Of a stretch of 64,000 nucleotides of DNA, positions 1-11,701 are shown one piece after another. Below the pieces are notes generated by a model. The model saw nothing but the letters and a program-made list of their open reading frames with translations, searched no databases and was not told the origin of the DNA. Each line of letters opens with the position of its first letter. Within the stretch, counting starts at the first letter, position 1. Made by a program: the position numbers and the translations under genes. Origin of the DNA: Zeus faber (taxonomy: Eukaryota; Chordata; Actinopteri; Zeiformes; Zeidae); NCBI GenBank assembly GCA_960531495.1, contig OY482860.1, positions 15,305,106 through 15,369,105 on the forward strand, read 5' to 3'.

Positions 1-1000
1 TCTTTGTAGCAGGTCAGGCGGCCGGTGTGCTTCTGACCGAGGAGCTTCTTGGTGGGCTTAAAGGGATTGGCCAGGAATGGTGCTCTCTTCCTTGCACTCT
101 CCTTTCGCCGCCTTCTGTGCCCCTCGGTTCTGCGCAGTGTCAGGAGTTTCTCTCTGAGGAGATCTGCCAGGGCTGCCCCCTCGACTTCCCCTGCCTCCTT
201 CAACCGCCTCGAGAGACCTGAGCTCCTTCCTGAGCTGCTGGATCCTGCCTGCTCTGTGATTCAGAGTGCTGGTTTGTCAGCCTCTGCCCCGAACCTCTCT
301 GCTGCTATGTTGGCAATAATTGTGGCCATTGTCTTCAGCCAGCGGTACGCGTTAGGGCTGAATGATTTTGGAAAATAATCAAATTGCAAATTCTTTGTAC
401 CAATATTGTGATTGCGATACACAAGCAATAAATAATTCTATAGTATGACTAATACAAAAATGGATACAGTCAACATATAAACTGCTCTTTCCTGCAGGCC
501 AGGCCCATGTGTTATGACGAAATGAGATGAATTGATGTGAATTGATTTGTATAACATATCTTTATTTAACTATTGAATTGTTAAAAGACAAACCTTCAAA
601 TCACAGTAGAATAAAAAATTGGGCCCAAATTACTCACTCTCCAAGCCCCCCCTCAGGATGACGCCCTGGGCAGCCACCTTTTGACCAGTAGGGCAACAGC
701 CCTATTGGTTAGTGTAAAAAAAAAAGGTCAAAAAAAAAAAGGTCAAAAAAAAAAAAAAAAAAGGTCAAAAAACACTTAAAAAAATATATTTTTACTTTTT
801 TAATCGCAGCCTTTGTGATCTGAAAAAAACGTTCTATTTAATTGCGGTGTCGGTTTGAATTTGATTAATTGTTCAGCCTTAGTCCCCCTTTGCAGTCACT
901 TCTAGCACCCGATGCATATCCGCATCGAACAGCTGCCACTCTGCCTTCTTGCTGGATTGGGGCCGTCAGATCCTTGGGTGAAGTGGAGTGCTGACGGTAG
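1..1000 (-). pseudogene. Decayed non-LTR retrotransposon (LINE) ORF fragment, split by a MITE
   Basis: Read on the minus strand, 882-1000 gives AEWQLFDADMHRVLEV followed by TAKGD. After the 353-881 insert, the reading resumes at 352 with YRWLKTMATIIANIAAERFG, then a TGA stop, then an Arg/Lys-rich stretch and FLANPFKPTKKLLGQ near the window edge. This block order (acidic DxDMxxxLE, then TIIxxIAAERFG, then xRRRKExARKRxxFLANPF) is one I recognise from fish LINE polyproteins just upstream of the reverse transcriptase; the clade is not certain. The in-frame stop and the insertion make it dead. The downstream part would lie beyond the left edge of the window. Confidence 0.65.
353..881. mobile_element. 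hAT-like MITE inserted in the LINE fragment
   Basis: The left end reads TAGGGCTGAATGATTTTG and the right end, reverse-complemented, reads TAAGGCTGAACAATTAATC, giving related terminal inverted repeats of the TAGGGCTG hAT type. Both subterminal regions carry AT-rich AATTGC motifs. The interior is AT-rich with several A-runs (714-763) and no coding capacity. The 8 bp on each side are only partly alike (about 5 of 8), as expected for an old target duplication. LINE coding sequence continues across it. Confidence 0.6.
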
Positions 1001-3094
1001 GTACAAGTGACACTTGGAGGCTCTGGCCGCTGTGTGTTGACTCGGGGCCTGGCTCCTCCTGCGTCAGAAGTAAATTGGTATGGCTTTGTAAATCTGATAA
1101 TCACACCTAATCACTGCAAAGTACAGTACATTGTTCTGATGACAATGATTTAAATGCTTTGCACAGAAGGTGTGACTACAAATCTGATCAATCGAGAGTA
1201 CTGCCACACCCATCTTTGGATGGGAGATTACATTGATGATTTTTCTGTTTAGGCAATCACTACCATCATTACTCCCAAATAAATAGGGAGTTAGAATTGG
1301 CATTTTTTTTGGTCTGTTCAGAAACAAAGTCGACAGTCGACTTCACATCTAAAACTAAGACTGTAAGGCACTGAGAATCAGCCGTTTAAACAGGATTATT
1401 TGTCCTTCTGGAGTGGGTGTGGAAAGATACTACCAGGGACAAACAGCCAATGGCAAAAGATCCAACCACTCTCCAGAGGGCAGATGCTGGTAGAGCAGAG
1501 AGGCTTACCTGCTTGGACCTGGTAGTATGGCAGGTCTGCATGAGAACAGGGGTACTCTGCGTACTCTCATCACATTTAACACTCCATTGGCTGCTTCACA
1601 CCCCGTGGTCTTGTGTAAATCCACACACTGACTTGGAAGCTTCCAAATGTTTGTGTGTGTGTATTCTCTGCATCACATCTGTTATACTTCCTCTTTCCCT
1701 ATCGATTCTCCTGTGTACACAGCAACACACCATTTGCTAGTCTATGCTCGTGTACGTGGATGCGTACAACTGGAGCACTCTCTAGCTACAGCCGGGGAGC
1801 TTCCACTGCAAAGTAAACGAGACAATGAAGAAAAGAGAGGGAGAAAAATTAAGGAACCAGGTGGTAGAGGGATATAGAGAGAGACACATATAAAGAGTGG
1901 AAGGGAGGAAAGAAGAAAGAAGAGTGATGAGAGTGGGAGTCTGCCCAGGATGACCGTTTTCGTAAACAAGTCCCCCCAGAGCAGAAAAAGACAAGAGGAG
2001 CCAGTCTGCGTTGATGAGTGAATAAAGAGCAAGCAATCTAATAAGGGACTAGATGACGTATGATAACCTGAAAACATGACCCTCCCATGAGGCTATTTTC
2101 AGGAATAGTGGGGGGGGGATTACAATTGTTGGATTGAACACCAAACTTGGGACTCAAATCTAGACATCAATATCATATAGGTTGATGAAAGCAGTGAAAG
2201 CAAAAATATGCTCAAAATACACGAGGCTTGTTAATAATGGTAGATAATGGTAATTGTAGAAGTCGTAGTAGTAGTTCGAAAAGTCAAGACTGTGGGAGCA
2301 CTGTAACACTGTATTAACCTGCCACTGTATTAACCTGCTATTTTCATGCAGATTTTTGACTGAAATAAGTAGTCATATCATAAACTACTGACCACGTGTA
2401 AAAATTGTATCCAAAATCTGTAGCACACTGCAATATCATAATCCCAGAGTGCAAAATTCAGCACAGATATGTGCGCATGGCTGTTACTACAGACCACATG
2501 CACTACTGGCTTCCATTATTCAACAACCTTGGCATACTTATAGAGCATACTGAGGGGAGTAGTAGTATTATAGGTAGTAGAAGCAGCACTAGCAGTAGTT
2601 GTACAAGTACAGGCAGCAATTGTTTTAAAACAGAAATAGTAGAAGTTATAAAAGAAGCAGACGGCCATTGTCTGACACAAATCTATTGGAAAATACATTT
2701 CCCAGAACGGCCTAGCTAGCTTAGAGTTCCCCCATTTAAATGTTTACCTCTGGTTCCACAGGTGTGATTTTGTAAAGGCTTTTGGACAAAACTGAATAAT
2801 ATTTCTACTCTTGTCCAATCTTGTGTTGCTGATAGGGTTTACAGATTATGCAAACCGGCCAAACTTAAGAAAATATTTTGAGTACCACAATAGTGCAACA
2901 GGGAGTCTCCGTGGCGTTGGAGTTACTGCAGCTAAATGACTCCATCAGTTATTTACACCGTAGCCGTCTCGTAACGAAGCTCATCACATCATATGTGAGC
3001 TACTACGACTAACTTTATACAGTGTACAGATTTATCTCATTAGGATATACCCCTTGAAATGCATCTCGTAAAATTACCAAACATGTTTACCAAT
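1001..3094. other. Non-coding stretch, no gene recognised
   Basis: AT-rich sequence with short low-complexity patches: a G9 run near 2111 and an AGT/AGC-rich patch at 2555-2620. An 11-bp inverted pair (ATACTACCAGG near 1427, CCTGGTAGTAT near 1519) is present. Open frames are short and show no recognisable protein. Confidence 0.5.
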
Positions 3095-4225
3095 TAGAGA
3101 TGCACCGATTGCAATTTTCTTGGCCGATTCTGAATTATGATTTTTTTTAAGTCTAACCTGCGGATTCCAATTTTGGCGGATTCGGATTTTCATTCAATTG
3201 TAAGTTCATAATAAACCATTGATTGTTAAATAACTTTGACATAGTCGTCGGATCTTTTTGAGTTTTTATCCGTGATCGGAGTAATCAAATTTTCTTTGGG
3301 TATTTCTGCTGTATGTCAACGACAAATACACTGCATGATCTGATCACGCTCACATGATTGGACAGCTGCACATATGGACTGCCAGTGCAATTTTAAGTTA
3401 CCACAATGACATTGCTGATTTTGAGACTGTGTGTTTATTATTGTTCATTATTCACTATGGAACAATAATAGAATATGAAACTCACCGAGTCATTGAGTCC
3501 CAATAGAATACAATATAACATGGAACGGTGACTAAGTTCCAATAAAATAGAATATGGGACTGTCACCAAGTTCTAGTATAATTCAACCTGTAACTCTCAC
3601 TGAGTTTTAGTAGAACACAACATATAACTAACATGGAAATGTCCAGTTCAAACTTCAAATGAAAGTCTCTTTCACTTTAAGTGCAAATATACCTTTATAT
3701 TATATTTATACGTTACTTGCCATTCCAAAAAAGTTGCAATCATTGCAAAAAAAGTAATTACAAATATATACACAATAGACTCTTCTCAATCTCGTCCACT
3801 AGAAATTCTCCTTCGCTTACCGTACATCAAACCAACCAAGTAAAATCAAACAACTCATTTTAGTGAATGATTTGTCAAGAACAGTCGCAAAAAAAAGCGC
3901 CGAACCTTTCATCACGAGCGGCACTCCGCTGTGACAGTGAGATACGCAGTCTGCACAATTTTGGAAAATTTTCAGGCAAAACATATATGAATCATTTATC
4001 TTCTTTGTTTACCTTGAAGTACCTCCAAACTGCCGACCTCTGGTTTCTTTTTTGAGCATCAGCTACACAACTACTTACGTTGGTATCAGGTTTGGGCATC
4101 GGATCATTTTTACGAGCACGGGTACATGAGCAGTGTATCAGGCTTGTAAATTTGACCGGCACAGAATCTGAACATATATTTGATCTGCCTATGACCGGTC
4201 ATAGCCGATCGATCGGCGCATCTCA
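3095..4225. mobile_element. Probable hAT-like non-autonomous transposon
   Basis: The left end TAGAGATGCACCGATTG and the right end, which reads TGAGATGCGCCGATCG in reverse complement, form related inverted termini of the GAGATGCACCGAT type common in vertebrate hAT MITEs. Subterminal sequence is rich in CCGAT/ATCGG motifs on both sides (3120-3180 and 4080-4215). The interior is AT-rich and shows no transposase. No matching 8-bp target duplication is visible, so the exact ends and the single-element reading are tentative. Confidence 0.45.
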
Positions 4226-6384
4226 TGTTTTATATGCCAACATTACAGTCACATTTTTGTGCTTGGTTATTACTACGCCACTTCCCATTTTACCTCAGCA
4301 ATGGAGCGTGGATAATTAAGTACCTCTGCGCTCAGTGCTCTGTGTATCAACTGATGTTGAGTGCGTGAGAGGGAGGGGTTACAGAACCACGAGCACAAGG
4401 TCGTAGCATCTGGTACAATCCGAGGGATGTCGTTTAAATACTTAATAAATGTACTTTATTGTTTTGTTTTGTATGGATTGATTTTTTTTTTTGTGTAGTT
4501 TCAGCTGGTATTTCATACCTGTGTATTTTGACCAACAATTGCGTGGTTGGTACACAAAATGCGTGCAGGTTGGCAGGTCTGGATTATGGCTAAAATCACA
4601 ATCTGCATATTTAGTGGCTATTGTCACAATGATAGCTGGTCTTTAAGATCTATTTTTGGTTTTAGATGGAAAGATTATAATTGCACCAATACAATTTACA
4701 ATCAACTTTTACAACAAATATAAAAAATAAAATCAATATTGTGGCTATACAAACAATTTCTGCAGCAATCTACAATTGTGACCTAGAATCATACACAATA
4801 ACTGAAGTCAACCCAATTTTCTGATCAAACCAGGGAATTGTTTCTCTCCACACACTGGCTGATTGTATCGGGGTTTCTGACCTAAGGCCTTAACACAAAA
4901 AATACATGTCATCCTTACTGGGGTAAAATAAGTTAATTACACCACATCAAACCAATAAATCTTTTCTAATCGCCCCACCAATTCCCACAAGATCAACCCG
5001 ATACCCAGCAGTATGCTGAGTATCCCAAAGGGTCCTAGCGATCCGCAAACTACACGTGAATTAGAGGCCACGTCAGACAGTCTAACAAAGAGGTTTCTGT
5101 GACAGATCGAAGATGGACGGCTGCAATATAGACAAACACACATGCTCACACGAAGGCCATTAGTTACAGTCGCGCCAATCACAGTGTATGCGGCCATCAC
5201 ATGATGGGTATGTACACTGAGTGTGACATCAGGCAGCCAGCCGCGATGATCCAGAAGCTGTGCAACAAACAAAAAACAGGACCATGGCAGGAGACCTACT
5301 ATTCCCGAATGTAAATCAATTAGAGTATAATTCAGTTTGTGCAGAAATTGCGCACAGCCGCCTAGACTAACACAGTACAATATGGTACATAAAGCAGGGC
5401 CAAAACAATAGCAGTTTGCCATCATGTGGACAATGGATACAATAGTATTGCTTACGAGATTGTAAACATTAATGAGAATATTTGTCTTTATAGTGCATGT
5501 ATACAGTATTTTAACTTTCAATAGTAGTCTGTGGGACTAGAAATGTGCATCATGCCTGCAAAATAACGCCAGATGTTAAACCCCATACAATTTAGCTCAG
5601 ATTTCAATGCTCCTTTGCAAGATAATATGGTTGAATCTTAACAACAGTAGAATTTACCAGAAATGGCAATGAATTTGTTTCAATATTGCCTGCTGGTTAT
5701 TACTATTTGTTCTCTGAGAAACTTAAACTTATGGGATAAGATTATACAAGATTAATTCTGCAACGCTGAAGTGTGTGCCCTGAAAAAAAAATAAAAAAAT
5801 GAAAACGATCAAATCTAATTACAAATTAACAGATGGCAGCATTTGTTTGTCGTTCGAGGTGGTCCTAGCGAGTCATTGAACCAAAGAACTAACACTTCCC
5901 CAAGCTGCCAATGACTTTGTTCAGCTTTCAACATGCATCCATGGCCAATTAATAGTTTTTGACAACTTTCACAGTCACATAACACTGTTCTGCAGTTTGC
6001 ATTCCTGTTCAAGACGTTTGCATTCCATGTTCGTACATGCGCTGTCACTTACAAATGTCTTACAAGCATGCACACGCAAATCACCTACTCACACTCCCAC
6101 AATAACACTCACCTTTAGAGTAACTCAGCGTGTAAGGGCCACTGTGAAGCCTACATTTCGTCACACAATCCTCCGCTCATGTCTCCGCTCTGAACATGAC
6201 CACTGAAATCTAAATCCAGTGGCTGAGCAGGTAGAGGTGAAATGCCTTGCGAAGAGGTAGTTGAACTGTATTATAATGCACCACCACAGTAACTGTACCG
6301 TTGACCTCTAGCAAGTTCGACGAGGCAGCTGAGGGGGTTAAGTGCCTTGCTCAAGAGATACAGTGTATGTTTAGGTCCTCTTCC
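4226..6384. other. Non-coding stretch with one long unassigned ORF
   Basis: AT-rich DNA. The longest open frame is minus-strand 4937-5521 (194 codons), with Cys- and hydrophobic-rich content and a terminal hydrophobic helix-like segment (LGPFGILSILLGIGLILWEL). It has no family match that I recognise, and a frame of this length can arise by chance in 64 kb. Near 6330-6350 GGTTAAGTGCCTTGCTCAAG is a motif common in fish retroposon-like repeats. Confidence 0.4.
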
Positions 6385-6830
6385 GGTGGCACAGTGCATT
6401 GCACCGCTGCCTGACAGCAAGAACCCCCCACGGAAGCGCTGTTGGCACCATGCTCTGGTGGGTTATCTCCCGATTAGGGGCCTTTCTGTGTGGAGTTTGC
6501 GTGTTCTCCCCGTGCTCACACAGGTTTTCCTCCTTGTAACATCAGTAAGGACCACACAGGGTTTCCTCCTTGTAACATCAGTAAGGACCCCCAACAAAAA
6601 CATGCGGAACATCGTCGCCTGACCAGCAATGGACATTTGTAACTGGTCCCCGGGTGTGTCGCTGTATGCTGCCCACTGCTCCTGGCTGCCCCCCGGAGGA
6701 AAGACAAGCCAGGATGGGTTAAAAACAGATCTCATTTCAAAGGCGTGTGTGTGTGTTGGTCGCCGTCGCCGCATGAGTGCATGCGCTGTGCTGTGTGTGC
6801 CGTGTGATAAATAAAGAATCTTCTTCTTCC
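6385..6830 (+). repeat. SINE-like/non-autonomous retroposon, copy A (near full length)
   Basis: It begins GGTGGCACAGTGCATTGCAC, contains the block TGTGTGGAGTTTGCGTGTTC that is frequent in fish genomes, and ends AATAAAGAATCTTCTTCTTC, a 3' tail of CTT repeats. Two more copies occur here (31164-31430 minus and 15108-15400 plus), showing it is a dispersed family. A 36-bp unit is tandemly duplicated inside this copy (6518-6553 and 6554-6589). Open frames here are incidental. Confidence 0.6.
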
Positions 6831-7277
6831 AGTGCAGACGTTGAATGCCAAGTCTCCATATCATAAGTCCAAAACTCTCTATGCAACTCACGTTAACCAG
6901 AAGGGACTAACAGAAGTCCCCTTTACACCTGGAATTATCATCCAGCTCATATACTGATTGTAATCAGATATGATTTAGCCAGATTACTTTCACACGTTCA
7001 GTCACCGTATTCAGTCCACTGGCTAAAGATCGGGTTGCTTTCCAATTGCAATCCAATCACACAGGAAGCATGTCAGGTGTGAAGGGGGTTAGAAAAAGGA
7101 ATGGTGTTTCACAGCTATGTAAAGAATATTTCACAAATGCAGATTATGAGTCTTAATTGTAACAGAGCTTATGCAGTAGAATAGAAAACAATAGATGTAT
7201 CATTCAAGCCCATTTCCAAAATCCTTTCATTCAACCATTTTCCTTGCATATACTTATTAACTTGTTTTGTATAAACA

Positions 7278-7781
7278 TAACCCCTGGGCCACGTTGTCAG
7301 CCACATGTCAGCATCACAAAAGCGTTGCGTCATTTGACAATTTGTCAATTCCTTCCGGGTCCCTCTCCAACGCATCGTTGACACTTCAAACTTCAAATTG
7401 TGGAATTTCTCCACTTTCAATGGGTAAGTGAATTAAGTCAGTCTTTGTGAAGTTAAGCTTTCGTATTCAACCTTTTACTTTTCATTTGATTCATTGGAGT
7501 CTGCTCATTAACGTAGTTGGATTAGTTTGTGAGTTTAGCGTTCATTGTTTGTTTCACACATCAGCTTCTGGCTTGAATACAACACATTTTATTGCTGGAA
7601 TGAATAAACACAATACGTTTTATTGCTGGAATGAGTAATAATCTTTAAATACACTGTGGCTATTGACAAGAGGAATGCGGTTCCGGTTCTTCTCCGTGAG
7701 TCCAAAGGAGAAGGCAGGGACGGCAGCGGCGAGTTTGTCCCATTAAACAGAGGAGGGTGCAGGAGATTTCAACAATCTATA
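7278..7781. repeat. Large inverted repeat, left arm, outer part
   Basis: Its reverse complement aligns by eye with about 10900-11375, including shared blocks such as the CATTCCAGCRATAAAA motif, ACTCCAAATG/ACTCCAATGA, AAAAGTAAAAGGTTG, CTTACCCATTGAAA, GACCCGGA and CCAGGGGTTA. It differs from the right arm by a local duplication of TTTTATTGCTGGAATGA (around 7589 and 7618). No coding sequence is recognised. The arm is interrupted at its inner side by the Tc1-like element and continues at 9316. Confidence 0.8.
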
Positions 7782-7783
7782 TA

Positions 7784-9313
7784 CACTACTCACAAAAAGT
7801 TAGGGATATTTGGCTTTCAGGTGAAATTTATGGAAAAAGTCAAAAGTTCACGCGACAGTGATATTATATCATGAAAGTAGGGCATTTAAGTAGAAGCATG
7901 CAATGGTGATTTCCTCATCTCTAACAATTATTTGAAACAAAAGCCAACAACAGTGGTGGGTTTACCACAACAAAAAATGTCAATGTTTCAATAACTTGTC
8001 ATTTGCCCTTGAGCATCAATTACAGCTTGACAACGACGTCTCATGCTGTTCACAAGTCGACTTATTGTCTGCTGAGGCATGGCACCCCACTCTTCTTGAA
8101 GGGCGGCCCTCAGGTCATTGAGGTTCTGGGGTACAGAGTTACGAGCCTCTACACGGCGACTCAGCTGATCCCATAGGTTTTCTATGGGATTCAGGTCTGG
8201 AGAAAGGGCAGGCCACTCCATTTGAGGTGCCCCAGTCTCCAGCAGCCGTTCCCTAATGATGCGACCTCGATGAGCTGGAGCATTGTAGTCCATGAAAATG
8301 AAAGTAGGCCTGTGTTGTTCATGCAGGGGCACAATGACGGATTAATGATGTTAATCAGGTAGTCTGGGCTTGTCACTGTACCATTCACAAAGTCTAGGGC
8401 AGTTCTGTATTGACTAGACACACCTGCCCACACTGTAACACCACCACCTCCAAAGGCTCGTCTGGTGACAACAGTGGCTGATGCATAGCGCTCTCCTTGA
8501 CGTCTCCAACATCGTTGGTGGCCAACATTTCTGCTCAACGTGAATCGACTTTCATCAGAGGACAGCACTGAGGCCCACTGGTCCCTCGTCCAGCGTAAAT
8601 TCTCCCTGGCCCATGCAAGACGATGATGCCTGTGCCTGGTGGTGTGGTCAGGTGCCCTTGCAGGTCGTCTAGCACGTAGACCACGCCAATGGATAAGGAT
8701 AGGAATGGTCTGATGTGACACTTGGATGCCTCTCACCTCCCTTAAATGTGCCTGGAGTTGAGTGGCATTTATCATCCAGTTCCTCAGGGCACTGTTCACA
8801 GTGAAGCGGTCATCAGTGTGGGATGTGGCCAAAAGACGTCCACTTCTATGCCTTTCTGTGACTCTTCCAGTCTCTCTGTATCGCTGTTGCAACCTGCTGA
8901 TGACACTCTGTGACACTCTAAGCTCAGTGGCCACTTCCCTCTGAGAACATCCTGTTTGAAGCCTCGCAATGGCAGGTACTGTTGATCAATTGTTAGGTGT
9001 CATCTTGGTCTCATGATGTAAAAACATGAACAGCATGATGAAGAGGCCTGTTTAGATACCAATTCTAATTTAACCAGGAAATGTATTGGTTCGATTCATG
9101 GATCAAACACCTGTTGTGAATTTTGCCGTTCAGCTCCTTGTGAGAGAACAGCAAGTTGTGCAAAAAGTACTGAAACATTGAACAGTTGGACATGTGCATT
9201 CAAAAGTTTAGAGAAGTTCAAATTAAGTTCACCTGTAAAGGTTATAGTGCATTTTAGGTTCATCCTGAAATTTCACCCGAAAGCCGAATATCCCTAACTT
9301 TTTGTGAGTAGTG
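7784..9313 (-). mobile_element. Tc1-like transposon, complete ends, inactivated
   Basis: Terminal inverted repeats of about 46 bp (7784-7829 and 9268-9313) start CACTACTCACAAAAAG and differ at about three positions. Each end is flanked by TA (7782-7783, 9314-9315), the target duplication of Tc1/mariner elements. The 1530-bp length and one minus-strand transposase frame fit the superfamily. It sits in the left arm of a large inverted repeat, whose right arm keeps the uninterrupted sequence. Confidence 0.93.
7988..9003 (-). pseudogene. Tc1-like transposase, frameshifted and with a stop near its start
   Basis: The protein would bind the terminal repeats and cut and rejoin DNA. From ATG 9001-9003 it reads five codons, then TGA (perhaps a decayed CGA codon), then the helix-turn-helix region [20 protein letters not shown] and [17 protein letters not shown]. 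The first catalytic Asp lies in SSDESRF (near 8554). A frame change near 8325-8340 moves the reading to [20 protein letters not shown], and NPIENLWDQL carries the Glu (8180-8182). In the usual DD34E spacing, the residue 34 positions between it and the second Asp is Tyr (codon 8285-8287), not Asp; the neighbouring Asp gives a spacing of 35. It ends MTSY. Stop, frameshift and doubtful active site all say it is inactive; it could only be mobilised by a transposase made elsewhere. Confidence 0.9.
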
Positions 9314-9315
9314 TA

Positions 9316-9658
9316 TGTATGTTTATTGAGCTGTTTCTGGAGTAAAGTGTTTGTTGATTATTTTTTGTTGTAAGTTATTTGTGGTTTCATTATTAAATTA
9401 GGAAAAACATGCAATGGATATATTCTTGTACATTTGATAAAAAACATGAAAAGCTTAATAACCTTGTAAATAAATTGACAGATTTCTCTACTACAAAAAT
9501 CTTTTGCTTGACAAGTCAGTTTGACTACAGCCCACACATAGTGACTCCAAGCAGCAAGGAGACCGTCACGCTTCCCGTTTGCCGATAGGTACAGTATATC
9601 AGACGAATTAAGTCTATAAAACTACTTCCCAAGTATGAAGTAAAATATAAAGTCTATT
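9316..9658. repeat. Large inverted repeat, left arm, inner part
   Basis: The reverse complement matches 10536-10890 with shared blocks including ATACTTGGGAAGTAGTTTTA, GGTCTCCTTGCTGCTTGGAG, TATGTGTGGGCT, GTCAAACTGACTTG, AGTAGAGAAATCTGTC and ACCACAAATAACT. Identity looks about 80% by eye. It joins the outer part (7278-7781) once the Tc1-like element is removed. Confidence 0.85.
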
Positions 9659-10535
9659 TGGAATCATTTATTATACATGTTTCAAGATACAAAACAAAAA
9701 AAAAAGATAGTGTGTTTGTGTGTGCATTGGGTCTGTTTACTCAGAAGGCAGGTTTGGCACGAATAATAATAAAGCTGCAGTCTTATTCCTGTCTGCTAAG
9801 CTGTTCAAAGCACTGCAAGTGAGCAGGTCACACGCCATCAGATAGTAAACACAAAACTCAAGCACTCGTATATTCTTGTCCCAAACCCATTAAGGAGCCG
9901 TGTAAGGGAGATTTTAAAGATGGCCGCTGTAAGGATACAGGGGTGGGAAACGCTCTGGTAAATAAGACCAGATTCGCTTGAGTCCCCAACAAGCCGACAC
10001 AAGGGTCCGTGTGAAAAGATGGATTGGTAAGTCATGTTTACAAAGACAGAATTACAATAAGTTCAACCAAGCATTAGACTTTTACTCAAACGGAGTGCTT
10101 ACAAAACTAAACGAAAAACAAAAAAAGGTAGACTACATGTATAAAACTGTATTGAGTTTAAAAGTGAGAAAATTATGATAAACATCTAAATGCATAAACA
10201 TCTGGAATAAGTTTGATCCTAATTTATAGTGTGAAATTTATAAATGTATATTTATTTATTTTTAGACGTTTTTTACACCTCGGTTCTATTTTTCCAGGCG
10301 CAAAGCATAAACTGGAGCGCAGATTTCCATAGCGGTCCATTCAAAAGATGTATTTAGTGAGAATATTTAATTACCAAGCCAGGTATGCATCCACTGATGT
10401 GTGATCCTAAGGTGGATTACTCAGCTAAATCATCCAAATAATACATTCCCCCACAACAAATGAAACCTCACTTATGTAAAGAAAACGTTATTGTAATGTT
10501 ATAATTCCAGCAGGAAATCAAATGTCACGCCCAGG
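9659..10535. other. Spacer between the inverted-repeat arms
   Basis: 877 bp of AT-rich sequence with no recognisable gene or repeat family and no obvious internal symmetry. It would form the loop if the arms paired. An A10 run lies near 9696-9705. Confidence 0.6.
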
Positions 10536-11375
10536 AATAGACTTTCCATTTTACTTTATACTTGGGAAGTAGTTTTATGAACTTTATTGATCTGGTATAC
10601 CGTACATATCAGCAACACGGAGGACAGTGGAAGTGGAACGGTCTCCTTGCTGCTTGGAGTCAACTATGTGTGGGCTCTAGTCAAACTGACTTGACAAGCA
10701 ATAGATATGATTAGTAGAGAAATCTGTCGATTTATTTATCAAGCTATTAATATGTTTAATCAAATGTACAAGATATATCTACTGCAAGTTTTTCTTCATT
10801 TAATAATCAGACCACAAATAACTGATTACAAAACTTAATCAGAAAACACTTAATTACAGAGCCAGCTCTATAATTGGCTTGACATATATAGATTATGGAA
10901 ATCTGCATTCTCCTCTGGTTGATCCGATGAACCCGCCACTGCCAACTCCTTGGAAGCTGACGGGGAAGTAGAATCAGTGGAACCGCCTTCCTCCTGTTAA
11001 TAGCCGCAATGTATTTATAGATTATTATTCATTCCAGCGATAAAACACGTTTTATTCAAGCCACAAGCTGTGTGAAATATAAACGCTGAACTCCCAAACT
11101 AATTCAACTACATTTTAATAAACAGACTCCAAATGCAAATAAAATTAAAAGTAAAAGGTTGAAAAAAACGAAAGCAAAGATTCACTTACCCATTGAAAAA
11201 ATTAGAAAATTCAGAATTTGAAGCTTAAAGTCTCGAGAATGCTGCTGATAGGAGAACGTCGTAAAAGGGAATGAAGTCGGACCCGGAGGGATTTGAGGCA
11301 GCGTCAAATGATGCACCGCTTAAGGGTTGGTGACATGTCACTGACAATGTCACTTCTGGTGTGGGCCAGGGGTTA
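10536..11375. repeat. Large inverted repeat, right arm (uninterrupted)
   Basis: About 840 bp, inverted relative to the left arm (849 bp without the transposon). At the place matching the Tc1 insertion it runs continuously (CAGCTCTATAATTGGCTTGA, then a short gap, then ATATAGATTATGGAAATC), so it preserves the empty site. No TSD or classic transposon ends were found at the outer boundaries. It could be an inverted duplication, two opposed copies of one repeat, or a foldback-type element. Confidence 0.82.
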
Positions 11376-11701
11376 GAGGAAGGGCAGGCAAACAAAGTGA
11401 AGTGTCACAACGGTGAAATTGTATGTCTAATGTGTTAACATTACCAATCACATCCTTTGAATTACAGGTTCTCCTCACTTAACGACCGAGTTCCGTTCCT
11501 AGGACCAGGTCCGAGACTGAGATTGAGAGTGGTGATGCTCGATGAGATGCTTGACGCTGAGACGCCACGTGCACGCCGCGGTACTGTACTGTACAATACT
11601 GACTGACAGCAACAATGGACACTCCCCTCATTAGATCTATCCATAAATGATTTTAAAAAAATCCCTGAATGGGATGCCAGTCCGTTGCTATGTCACACAC
11701 T

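Noticed and set aside
5815..6048. Cys-rich 77-codon minus-strand frame considered as a retroviral-type integrase zinc-binding fragment
   Set aside because: Spacing of His and Cys does not fit the HHCC pattern, and no neighbouring pol or LTR sequence is seen.
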